Of a stretch of DNA of 37,041 bases, positions 6,546 through 15,600 are shown one piece after another (position 1 is the stretch's first letter; the number at the start of each line of letters is the position of its first letter). The stretch lies in IMG/VR virus record IMGVR_UViG_3300033143_001488, positions 1-37,041 of that record, one strand, 5' to 3'. The position numbers and the translations under genes are program-made. The notes beneath the pieces were generated by a model. It made no database searches. It was not told the origin of the DNA and saw only the letters and a program-made list of their open reading frames with translations. Origin of the DNA: a virus.

Positions 6546-7240
6546 GTTATTATTTTCTCATATCCAAATAAATCGAATAGTTTATCATCAGCTTTAATAA
6601 TTTTTTCAAGATCTTCTTTAGAAGCATTTTGTGAGGGATAACTAACATTATCTCTACTAAATTCTGTTACACCTAATTCTGGTAGTTTAAGCATCTCTAT
6701 AACAATATCTTTTTGATCTTCAATTCTGTATGTTGTTGATCCAAGAACTCCAATACCTTTGATTAATAGTTCATATAAAGAGCCATTAAACTTAATATCA
6801 CTGAGTTTTGTAAGATCGCCTATAATTGCTTTCCACCAATCGTATGTTCTATGACTTAACATTATATCTCTAAGAATTTCAAGTTTTTCTGGATTATTCT
6901 TAAAAAATCTAGGTAGATTAGTTGCTCTATCTATAAAAGTGTGAATATCAACAGTTACACCGTTCTCTAATAATAGAACTGCATTAAGTGGTGTGTTATA
7001 ATACGACATTTCCTTGTGTTTTTTACAACTCCATGTGTACCAAGATATGTACCATGTAAGCGGGTTTCTTACTAATGAAACAACTGGAAAGTGTTTGAAC
7101 TCATCTGGTAGAGTATTTAATGAATTGTGTGTGCTAACATACTGTATGTCATACTTTCTATATTTCTCTACGGTATTACCCATAGATGTGCCTGCACATT
7201 TATGTAAATGTAGAAAAATTGTATCATCTATTATTAACAT
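6542..7240 (-). CDS. Sulfotransferase family protein
   Basis: The 232-aa protein has the two PAPS-binding signatures. A P-loop-like 5'-phosphosulfate motif at residues 9-20 (FLHLHKCAGTSM) matches the H-x-K-x-A-G-T-S type of glycan sulfotransferases. A 3'-phosphate motif at 52-68 (PVVSLVRNPLTWYISWY) carries the conserved Arg58 and Ser66. The C-terminal half is helical. Such enzymes move sulfate from PAPS to hydroxyls or amines of carbohydrates, lipids or peptides. Length is near that of the compact sulfotransferases. It is the third gene of the five-gene cassette. The gap to the upstream gene is 10 nt, and it overlaps the next by 4. With an APS-kinase-like gene in the same operon, a phage-made PAPS supply is plausible. 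The acceptor is unknown. Confidence 0.85.
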   Translation of the reverse strand: MLIIDDTIFLHLHKCAGTSMGNTVEKYRKYDIQYVSTHNSLNTLPDEFKHFPVVSLVRNPLTWYISWYTWSCKKHKEMSYYNTPLNAVLLLENGVTVDIHTFIDRATNLPRFFKNNPEKLEILRDIMLSHRTYDWWKAIIGDLTKLSDIKFNGSLYELLIKGIGVLGSTTYRIEDQKDIVIEMLKLPELGVTEFSRDNVSYPSQNASKEDLEKIIKADDKLFDLFGYEKIIT

Positions 7241-7250
7241 TCAAATTCAT

Positions 7251-8000
7251 CTATAGAACCGTGATACCATTTTCTTCTATTATTGAATTGATATCTTGAT
7301 ATCTCTTTTCTAATGCTTCATTATATTGTTTCATAGTTTCTTTAAAAAGTTTTGAGCTATGTTTATCTTCTCTTCCCTGTCTAGGAACTTTAGAAATAAT
7401 TTCTTTTAAGTCAGAGTCATGTTGCAACCCAAGATGTTCAAATATTTTTCCTGTGTCATTTAAGATCGTATCTTTAGTGAGAATAACTAAATTCAACTTA
7501 CCTTCATTATGTAATTCCACAATTCTTTCAAAGTCATGCATCATTAGAATATTATCAACATTTTGGTGTAACTTTATACCATCATTCTCTAGTTTATTAA
7601 CTCCATAATAATGAGCAACACAATTAACCATCGCATCATTTATATCTTCTGAAGGTGTGAATTTACTTAAAGATTCTCTGTGTGTTATAGAATATATTCT
7701 TTCTTCATATGGTACAAGTGGAAACAATACTGTATATTTAATACCTTTCATTTGAGTGTTAAATGTTTCTATCGGTGATGGTACAAACTCTTCATTTACT
7801 GAAAGAAATGGCGCAACATAATATAGTTTACTATCATCATAGTGTTTATGTATATTTTTAATTTCGCTTAATCCATATTGGTTAGGCTTTTTAATTCTCC
7901 CTAAAAGAAAGTCAGAATAATGCTCATCTAATATTGGTTTAAAAATTGCAGATAATATTTTTGTATAAGATGCAATCGTATTATATTTTAATACTATCAA
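7251..8000 (-). CDS. Unknown cassette protein, possibly sulfotransferase-like C-terminus
   Basis: This 249-aa soluble protein starts at a TTG (8000) whose last bases overlap the radical SAM stop (TTGA), with an AAGGAAAG SD just upstream. I cannot assign a family. The C-terminal third (KLNLVILTKDTILNDTGKIFEHLGLQHDSDLKEII, about residues 168-202) reads like the typical sulfotransferase ending 'vlryEdL..dp...l..i..fLgl..d..l'. No clear PAPS 5' motif is visible in the N-terminal part. Histidine and tyrosine are frequent. It may be a divergent second sulfotransferase or a partner protein. It is translationally coupled to the radical SAM gene and precedes the recognised sulfotransferase. Confidence 0.7.
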   Translation of the reverse strand: MIVLKYNTIASYTKILSAIFKPILDEHYSDFLLGRIKKPNQYGLSEIKNIHKHYDDSKLYYVAPFLSVNEEFVPSPIETFNTQMKGIKYTVLFPLVPYEERIYSITHRESLSKFTPSEDINDAMVNCVAHYYGVNKLENDGIKLHQNVDNILMMHDFERIVELHNEGKLNLVILTKDTILNDTGKIFEHLGLQHDSDLKEIISKVPRQGREDKHSSKLFKETMKQYNEALEKRYQDINSIIEENGITVL

Positions 8001-9064
8001 TTACTTTCCTTTATCTGACTATATTGTGATTTCAATATTTCATATCCGTAAATTGATGATAGTAATTTATCTGGTGTTTGTACATACCCACCATTCTCAG
8101 TTATTGTAATTGTGTTTTTTATTTCTTGTTCTAATTTACCATTTCCCCAGAAATTTGAATCATCAAGAATATCTATATTTCCACATTCTATATATTCCCG
8201 TTTACCATTTCCCCAGAAATTATGTTCTAGTTTACTTTTTTTAATTTTAACTTCAAACTTATCACTAAGTTTATCAATTGCCATGTTAGATACCTTAATA
8301 TCTATATCATTGTTGAATGGAAATAACCCCCAGCCAACTAGTGCTGCTGAACCAATTAAAAGATAATCATCGCTTACATCTAAATCTATAAGTTCCTGAT
8401 AATGTTGGATTCTTTTTATATCAAATGATAATTCATGGTTTATGAAAGGAGGATACCATATTTTTGGATATGGGTAGTTTGGTTTATTACATATATGTTC
8501 ATCTTGTATAGTTTCACCAACTTTATATCCTACATGTTTATATTCATCACACATATGCCATGTTCCATTAGGTGATACATGCACTCCATGAGTTTTGTGT
8601 GGACAACCATCAAAACCAACTTTAGCTCTACCACCTTTCACTATTAAATTTTTAGGTGTATATCTAATTCCATATTTTCTAATGAAAAGATCTTTTCTAG
8701 GTTCAGTAAATAAATATTTAGTTCTCTCTTCTATTGGGTCATGATACTCATCTAAAGAGAGAACTACTGTAAGAATATAGGACTCACTATACTTGATAAG
8801 CTTAGAAGTAATATCATAATCGCTACCATTAGTTGTTATATGTGCTCTTGGAAACCCTTTTGCAAAGATTAAATCTATAATATCAAAAAGGTTTCTATGT
8901 AAAGTTGGTTCGCCGCCTCCAATAAATATTGTTTCATTTTTATCAGCAAACTCTAGATTATGTTCTACATCTTCTAGAGTCATGAAGTCTTTATTTCTTT
9001 TATGTGAGTTAGCTATACAGAAACTACATGCAAAATTACATTTATTTGTTATTTCTAGATACAA
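7997..9064 (-). CDS. Radical SAM protein fused to a nucleotidyltransferase domain
   Basis: Residues 1-200 form a radical SAM enzyme. The Fe4S4 triad is C9, C13 and C16 (CNFACSFC), the glycine-rich strand is FIGGGEPT (47-54), TTNGS is at 77-81, and a SPASM-like tail has C154, C172 and C192 around HVSPNGTWHMCDE. Residues 233-355 form a pol-beta-type nucleotidyltransferase: G238-S239 (LLIGSAALVGWG), D253-x-D255 (NNDIDI) and a third acid, D298 (GNIDIL), so the catalytic triad is complete. A 21-bp direct repeat in this part encodes NFWGNGK twice. The start is TTG at 9064, directly after the adhesin stop (TAATTG), with GGAG as SD. I know of no standard function for this fusion; peptide or glycan modification is inferred. 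Confidence 0.85.
   Translation of the reverse strand: MYLEITNKCNFACSFCIANSHKRNKDFMTLEDVEHNLEFADKNETIFIGGGEPTLHRNLFDIIDLIFAKGFPRAHITTNGSDYDITSKLIKYSESYILTVVLSLDEYHDPIEERTKYLFTEPRKDLFIRKYGIRYTPKNLIVKGGRAKVGFDGCPHKTHGVHVSPNGTWHMCDEYKHVGYKVGETIQDEHICNKPNYPYPKIWYPPFINHELSFDIKRIQHYQELIDLDVSDDYLLIGSAALVGWGLFPFNNDIDIKVSNMAIDKLSDKFEVKIKKSKLEHNFWGNGKREYIECGNIDILDDSNFWGNGKLEQEIKNTITITENGGYVQTPDKLLSSIYGYEILKSQYSQIKESN
8135..8221. repeat. Two 21-bp direct repeats inside the nucleotidyltransferase domain
   Basis: Bases 8135-8155 and 8201-8221 are identical and in the same reading frame. They encode the peptide NFWGNGK at residues 282-288 and 304-310, on both sides of the third catalytic aspartate strand. 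This could be a recent segmental duplication or a conserved beta-hairpin pair. Confidence 0.85.
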
Positions 9065-9958
9065 TTAAGTTCTCCAATAAATTCTAGCTGCGCCACTTTT
9101 TCCTGCTCCACCATAGTAACCAGAAATAACTTTCCCACAACCTCCTCCTCCAGCACCAATATTGATTGCAGCACTTCCGCTACTATCCGTTCCACCAGCA
9201 CCACCAATACCATAAGGGGATGAACCAGAACCACCACCACCACCAGAACCACCTGCATCACCAACATTAACCCCTTTTGCAGACACTTCTGGAACGTTCC
9301 AAGACTCGTCTAAGATATTATCCACCGCACCTGTGCCATATGTTGAAATCAAATTAGTTGTAAATTCTCCACCATCTCCACCATCTCCACCACCATTCAC
9401 ACCAGTACCACCATAACCAGTATTGGTGTTATCTCCATGTGAACCATAACCACCACCTAATGATGATATAGTTTTTACAGTGGTTGTGCCACCGCTATTT
9501 CCATCGGTTGCCTGAGTGGGGCCGCCACTACTACCACCAGTACCACCCGTCCCAACTGTTACTGTTACATTCTCGGCTGGAGTTACTACTACAGTTCCAA
9601 CTACAAATCCTGAAGCTCCACCACCGCCACCGCCTATACCATAGAATTGGCTGTAAGCATCACCATCAGTAACGCTACCACCACCACCACCACCACCACC
9701 ACAAGCAGCAACTAATATTTCAGTTACACCTGCCGGAACTACAAATGTTCCTGATGAATCGAATTGTTGTACGTTATTCCAGTATGAAATTTCTGTTGGA
9801 CTAACGTTAGATAATCCATAGAAATCAGATAGAGATAGAATACCACTAGCAGGAGCACCGCCAGCACCATAAAATTCACTCATACTATGTGGAGCAGTAT
9901 CTTCAAATTCTGTCGCTACATCTCCTATAGAAATTATTCCTGAAGCTGGCAAAGTCAT
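9065..9958 (-). CDS. Glycine-rich tail-tip adhesin (receptor-binding protein)
   Basis: The 297-aa protein starts with two copies of an attachment motif, PASGIISIGDVATEFEDT...SMSEFYG and PASGILSLSDFYG (residues 4-48). It then has an FDSSGTFVVPAGVTEILVAA strand segment, and from about residue 88 long polyglycine runs interspersed with short variable loops. Closely packed GGG/GGGG runs are the hallmark of T4-type gp38-like adhesins, in which polyglycine-II helices present receptor-binding loops. The C-terminus (GKSGAARIYWRT) is typical of the Gly-rich tail domain. The gene directly precedes the modification cassette, coupled through TAATTG, and its own start shares a base with the fibre stop (TAATG). 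Confidence 0.85.
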   Translation of the reverse strand: MTLPASGIISIGDVATEFEDTAPHSMSEFYGAGGAPASGILSLSDFYGLSNVSPTEISYWNNVQQFDSSGTFVVPAGVTEILVAACGGGGGGGGSVTDGDAYSQFYGIGGGGGGASGFVVGTVVVTPAENVTVTVGTGGTGGSSGGPTQATDGNSGGTTTVKTISSLGGGYGSHGDNTNTGYGGTGVNGGGDGGDGGEFTTNLISTYGTGAVDNILDESWNVPEVSAKGVNVGDAGGSGGGGGSGSSPYGIGGAGGTDSSGSAAINIGAGGGGCGKVISGYYGGAGKSGAARIYWRT

Positions 9959-12420
9959 TATTTAGTTTCCATATTTTCTACTTTCATATTTAATTCCTTT
10001 ATTGCTTCAACTAATAATCCTACCATATTTCCATATGCAAGTGATAACATACCGTTATCATTTTCACGTACAACTTCTGGTAAAATCTCTTTAACTTCTT
10101 GAGCAATCAAACCAGACTGTCTTTGTTTTGTATCAGTACGAGAATAAGTACAACCATTTAAACTTAAAACTTTATTAAGTGCGTCTGTTATATTATTTAT
10201 ATCTTTTTTTAATCGCTTATCAGAATACGCAGTTACATCACCACCAGCGGTTAAATCACCAGTGCTAGGATTAAATGTAAGCTTAGTGCTAGAAACTTTT
10301 GTAGCTAGATTTCCACTCGTACCAGATGCAAACTCTACATAGTGTGTTGCGTTTGTAGTTGTATCATTTGTAATTGCCGCAAGTGTTGACGCAGCCGCTG
10401 TTGCAGATGTTGTTAGTAAAGCAAGATTAGAAATAAAGTTAGCTTTTGTCTGTCTCTGTAGTTTTCCATTATCAAATTCAACAATAACATTAGTTGGATT
10501 AGTCGAAGCGGCGGCTAATGACATATCTATAGTTCTGCAAAAAATATCTCCACTAGCATCTCTTTGAGCAATTGTGTTAACTGTAGAAGATTTACTTGCT
10601 AATTGTCCATTTAAGTATTGTACTGATATTCCAGATGTTGGGCCGTCTACAGTCAGTAACGCTGTTAAAATTTCTGCTGCTGATTGATCCGCAGTTGCTC
10701 CAGCTTCAATACCTAATATAGATCTTGCTGTTGTTGCTGATAAAACTTCTGGGACACCTGTTGTTGCTGTATTTCTACCTATGAAAGAAGCGGTAGCTAT
10801 ATCAGCCATTTGTGCAAGTGAAATAGAGTTATTAGCTATACGTGCTGTAGGAAGTGTTCCAGATGTTAAGTTAGTAGCACTTTGATAAAATGATCCTTCT
10901 TGACCATCTAGTAAATCTGCGTCTAATGTAGAACCTGTACCATCATTACCTGCGTGCCAAGTTTTATTACCATTAATCTGTACTTCACCACCAATAGCAT
11001 TCAAGGATAATATTTCAGCAACACCATTGTTGCGACACATAATTTCATTGCCGTCCATAGCGATATTAACACCACTAGATATACCTATTTGGAAAGCATG
11101 TAATGTAGAAGCTAACGTAACATCAGTAATATTTTCTAATCGTAATACAGCAGCACTATCTATTGTTAAAATATCACCTGTGAATATATCATCAACATCA
11201 CTACGTAAAAATTGATCACTAGTTATACCACCAACAGTTACAGCAGAAGCTTCTTGATATGTAGGATTTAATCCTGCTCCATTACTTGTAAGAACATATC
11301 CTGTTGTACCTATTGCGGTAACATGTACTGGACCAGCACCGTTTCCTATTACAACACCATATTGACTTAGTGTATTTACTCCTGTACCACCATTAATAAC
11401 TTCTTTTACTAATGATTCAGTACTTCTAAATTGATTACCAAATGCTGATTCTGTAATATTTAAAAATGTACTAGCTTGTTTTATTATAATACGCCCAACC
11501 ATTACACCCAATTCATCTAATTGAGGTGGTAGATCTGTAGGTATTACTTCTATTTGAGCATCGTTAATAGAGTCATATTCATTTTGTCCATATAGCACAT
11601 ATAACTCATCTGAGTTAGAACCAATTTTTAAAAATACCCAATTAACAACATACTTACCAGCTGTGATTGTGTCTAATGTACCTGTACCTAAACCATCATA
11701 GTTTATATTACTAATAACAGTTGCACTAGTCTCTGTCCATCCACCAACACCATCTCTATAATAGTATTCAAAAGTATCAGCAGCAGCGGTATCATATGCA
11801 TTATGTGAATATTTGTTTAATCCACGATAGAATTCACCACTAAGTAATGATACCTTACGTGTGTTAGTACCACTTTCTGATATTTGTGTACCACCAATAA
11901 CATGCTTGAACCCTTCAGTATCAATTAACATATTATTAAGTTTATTATGTTGATCTACTATTTCACTAGTAGCTTCTAAAATAGTTAAATTATTTCCTTC
12001 ACGAGATATGATAGCAATTAAACATACATCATTATTATTAATTGTAGCAGATGTAACTATTGAACTTACAATAGGTGTACCAGCATTGTAATCTACGTAT
12101 ACATAGTTTAAATCGTTATCTGTTAGAGTAACATTTGGTTGAGCATCTATCGCAACACTAAATAATTCAGAACCTTCCGTATTATTAAGTCTTAATAATG
12201 CTTCACCTAATGCAACATCAATAGTACCATTTGCATTATCCGTGATCGCGCAACCGCTAAACACACCTGCACTATCAATATAATTAAATATATCTCGTAA
12301 TGTTTGTACTTTATCTGGTGTACCTACTTTATTAATATTAACTATATCAATAATATCATTAGTACGTGTACGCCAATCAAGGAATGTAGTTCCTAACGCT
12401 ACCTGTGGGATTGTAGACAT
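9958..12420 (-). CDS. Tail fibre protein with S74 chaperone domain
   Basis: The 820-aa beta-rich protein has a collar-like N-terminus (residues 1-170, with a STIPQVALGTTFLDWRTRTNDIIDIVN opening typical of virion-attached fibres). A long repetitive Thr/Ser/Gly shaft follows, with LLDGQ-type repeats, and then a C-terminal S74 intramolecular chaperone from Ser733: SDKRLKKDI, then SGLIAQEVKEILPE and GNMVGLLVEAIKEL. S74 domains trimerise the fibre and cut themselves off at the serine just before DKRLKK. It is therefore a trimeric receptor-binding or side fibre. A late-type octamer (12450-12457) lies 29 nt upstream. Downstream come the adhesin and the modification cassette. Confidence 0.9.
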   Translation of the reverse strand: MSTIPQVALGTTFLDWRTRTNDIIDIVNINKVGTPDKVQTLRDIFNYIDSAGVFSGCAITDNANGTIDVALGEALLRLNNTEGSELFSVAIDAQPNVTLTDNDLNYVYVDYNAGTPIVSSIVTSATINNNDVCLIAIISREGNNLTILEATSEIVDQHNKLNNMLIDTEGFKHVIGGTQISESGTNTRKVSLLSGEFYRGLNKYSHNAYDTAAADTFEYYYRDGVGGWTETSATVISNINYDGLGTGTLDTITAGKYVVNWVFLKIGSNSDELYVLYGQNEYDSINDAQIEVIPTDLPPQLDELGVMVGRIIIKQASTFLNITESAFGNQFRSTESLVKEVINGGTGVNTLSQYGVVIGNGAGPVHVTAIGTTGYVLTSNGAGLNPTYQEASAVTVGGITSDQFLRSDVDDIFTGDILTIDSAAVLRLENITDVTLASTLHAFQIGISSGVNIAMDGNEIMCRNNGVAEILSLNAIGGEVQINGNKTWHAGNDGTGSTLDADLLDGQEGSFYQSATNLTSGTLPTARIANNSISLAQMADIATASFIGRNTATTGVPEVLSATTARSILGIEAGATADQSAAEILTALLTVDGPTSGISVQYLNGQLASKSSTVNTIAQRDASGDIFCRTIDMSLAAASTNPTNVIVEFDNGKLQRQTKANFISNLALLTTSATAAASTLAAITNDTTTNATHYVEFASGTSGNLATKVSSTKLTFNPSTGDLTAGGDVTAYSDKRLKKDINNITDALNKVLSLNGCTYSRTDTKQRQSGLIAQEVKEILPEVVRENDNGMLSLAYGNMVGLLVEAIKELNMKVENMETK

Positions 12421-12435
12421 CTATTATATCCTGTA

Positions 12436-12681
12436 TTAATCTTTATTATTATTTATCAGTTGATTAACTAACGTAGTTAATTGTGCAACCTGTTTTCTTA
12501 ATGTTTTTATTTCATTATTATTAATATCATTTGTTAATGCTTGACGTTTTCTACGAACGGCTTGTTGATATTTTGCTTGATCATTAAAAACAACAGCACC
12601 AGAGTTACTATCTCGTACCGCATCTTCATTTTCAACTTTCAACCCTTTATTACTTTTTGGTGTTTTATTTTTTTTAGCCAT
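12436..12681 (-). CDS. Small coiled-coil structural-type protein (81 aa)
   Basis: It begins with a basic, flexible segment (MAKKNKTPKSNKGLK), has a short acidic SNSGAVVFND stretch and ends in a leucine heptad helix (NNNEIKTLRKQVAQLTTLVNQLI, residues 54-76), a typical trimeric coiled coil. It sits between the giant structural protein and the tail fibre. Small proteins of this architecture, with an 'AVVxND' strip before a coiled coil, occur at this place in marine T4-like phages and probably connect or seed tail proteins. I cannot name it. Confidence 0.75.
   Translation of the reverse strand: MAKKNKTPKSNKGLKVENEDAVRDSNSGAVVFNDQAKYQQAVRRKRQALTNDINNNEIKTLRKQVAQLTTLVNQLINNNKD
12450..12457 (-). 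promoter_or_regulatory. Late-type promoter GATAAATA before the tail fibre
   Basis: Minus-strand GATAAATAA inside the 3' end of the coiled-coil gene, 29 nt upstream of the fibre ATG at 12420. It would drive fibre, adhesin and probably the modification cassette, none of which shows another promoter. Confidence 0.5.
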
Positions 12682-12694
12682 TTTAGTATCCTTA

Positions 12695-15600
12695 TTAGTA
12701 TACAGCTATTGATCTAAATGATTTACAACGTGGGTAAACCAATTCGCTATTAGTTAACAATTCTATTTTAATTGAGAAAGAAGAGAACTCATCAATAATT
12801 GCTTCTTTAGGTTTAAATGTTGTTTCAACAAAATCGAATTCATCAGCACTTTCAACAGTCTCAGCAGTCATTTCACGCCAAGTTTGTTCAGCATCAACAA
12901 CTAACGCATTTGTAATATTTGTACTAGGAATTAATAACCATATAGTATTATTAGTGCCAGGAGTTGTACCTGTATCACCTGTTAGATTTTCATACAACAG
13001 TCCAGCTTCCCATACATGTTGACCTACCGTATAACCAGTTCCAACGTTCCAAGTTTCAAGGAATGTAATATCATTAATAAGACAAGCAAATATTGTTTGT
13101 CCAGATAGACCTGCTGGGTCTACTAATTTACTACTATCCGCAATACTCTTTAAGTAGTATCTATCATTTGCAACATCTACTTGTGAGACTATAGCAGAAG
13201 TTTCTTGTGAGACTACGTTAGAAGCTGTAGTATCGTAGTAGAAATAAACAGTCTCTTCATCAAAATTAGTTTGTTCTTCACCATTAGTTACAGGTACATA
13301 ACGTGGTTCATATGTTCCTGTTTTAAAGTATACTGCAACATCAGTCCCAGATGGTTTATTAGTATCTATCAACACTTTTAAATCATCAGAAGGATTAGCT
13401 AAGTTAGTAGAACGTGTAATATACGTTCCTGCTACTTTATATGAAGCACCATCATTAGGAGATACAACACTATATGTAGATAATTCTGTAGCAATTACAA
13501 CAGAACTCGATGAATCTAATGATATAACAGGAGTTAAATTATTTTTACTTGTTTCCATTGTACCAAAAACTTGTATCTGATCAGCACCACCACCGCTTGT
13601 TAGAGTCTTTAATGAAGATAAATCTACATCTTCTTTATTTTCAAATGTAATTACATCATCACCTAAGTATTGGTATGATAATGCTAAATTAGAAGCATCA
13701 GGAGTTATATTCTCAATATCAAACATATTTGTAGTTACTAAAGCAGGAGAAACAAAACTCGATACATCTAATTCCATTGCATATGTAGAAGATACACCAG
13801 TATCAAATACACAACGATTCATTTCAAACATAATATCACGTTCTTGATCCGCAGTCCATGTAGAACTATTTTGAGATTTGAACATTACACCTGTATATGG
13901 TTGTTTATCAATACGATTAGTAGTACCAATTTTATTATCACCGATTTTAGCAATATATACTTCATATTCATTTGAGTTAGAAATTAACATAAATGAATAT
14001 TCAACAGCATCTTGTAAATAAACAGGATCACTAAATGTAAACTTAGTAGCTGTTACAGGACTTGTTTCATTGCCTGTAGTAGTTATTGAAGTTGGATTTA
14101 ATGTTACTTCTGAGTAAGGTACAATAACTTGTGAAGGGTAACCATTATCATTTTCAACAATACGTAAAGTAATTGGTACACCAGATGTTAAAGGTTTACC
14201 TTTAAACCAAATATCTATATCAGATACGAATACTCCACCCTCTCTATCAATCAAGAAAGATTCTGCAATAGGATCTGACCAAACTGTTCGTAGAAGACGA
14301 CTAGTAGTTGATACAGAAGTAACAACACGAGATTGTGATACTGTCTGTCTAACTAATTCTGGTTTAGTAACTGATAAAATAGTACGGCGTTTATGTTGAC
14401 GTAATCCACTAGCAACATATGTACCTTCTGATGAAGTTGTTGGATTACTAGTACTGTCATCAGCAAATCGTAATATACGTTCACCTGTTCTGAATTTATC
14501 AGAAGGTATAGTAAATGTACCTGACATAGCACCATTAATATCAGTAGTAAGATTTGTACAATCAGCACTTACATCAACACCATCGAAATATGCTATAATA
14601 GTAGTATTAGGTTTCATTCGTGTAGCAGTATATGATATAGCGCGTGAACGAATCCAAGGTATAATAGTAGTATTAACTACATTATCACCTAAATTCTTTC
14701 TAGTAGTCTTAGGACGAACAACCATACGAGTACCAAAACGAGTCTGTCCACGTCTTGTATTAGTAATAGTTGTTTGTGTTGTTCTTCTATTGCCCCAATT
14801 TATTCTAGTGGTAGTAAATGTTCTACGTGAAACACCAACCCAATTAGTTCTCCACCATGACCATTGAGTACCAAATGCAGCAGCTTCTCTACGAGCAGTA
14901 GCCCAATTAGCATTACTATCATCTTCATTAACTAATAGATCAGGTAATCTTGTTGTATCTACCCAATTATCAATTGAAGGACTTAACTTAATAGTACCTT
15001 CCCATACAAATACATTGTAAGGATTTACATTAATAGTTTCAGACGCTAATAATTGTGAAATAAGAGGAGTTGTAGTATAACTTTTAGTAACAATGTTATC
15101 ATGTACTGTTATATTAGATGAGTTAGTAGCATCATGTGATAAATTAATACTATCAATTAAGAACGAAGGTCTTAATTCTTCTTCTATAGGATCTACAGCA
15201 CAACGGTAATCTACATTATATACATCACCAACATCATGACCAGTAAACTTATCTACTAAAATACCATTTTTAAATTTATCAAAACCATTCTTATCTGTAA
15301 TGCGTAAATCTTTAGCGTTTAATTCTAATAGATTCATTGCTGTATAATATTCAACATTTTCTAATCTACGCTCAAGTTCACCAATATCTTCCATTGTGTA
15401 ACGGCGAGTATCTTTTAATTCTATATTAACTTCTTCTGGGAATGATGTATAAGGAGAAAGATATAAAGTACTTATAACCATAGCACCATCTGGTTCTTTA
15501 GGATGGTCAGCTATTAATTCTGGAACACCAGTAATTGTACCAAAGTTTCCATAAGGGTCTACATATACTTTATCAATACGTGGTATGTAATAAGAATAAT

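Noticed and set aside
9055-9267. 70-codon frame full of Val/Leu on the minus strand
   Set aside because: It is a frame-shifted reading of the polyglycine adhesin codons and has no SD of its own.
14353-14568. Minus-strand frame inside the giant structural gene
   Set aside because: A leucine-rich shadow in another frame of the 1683-aa gene, without an SD.
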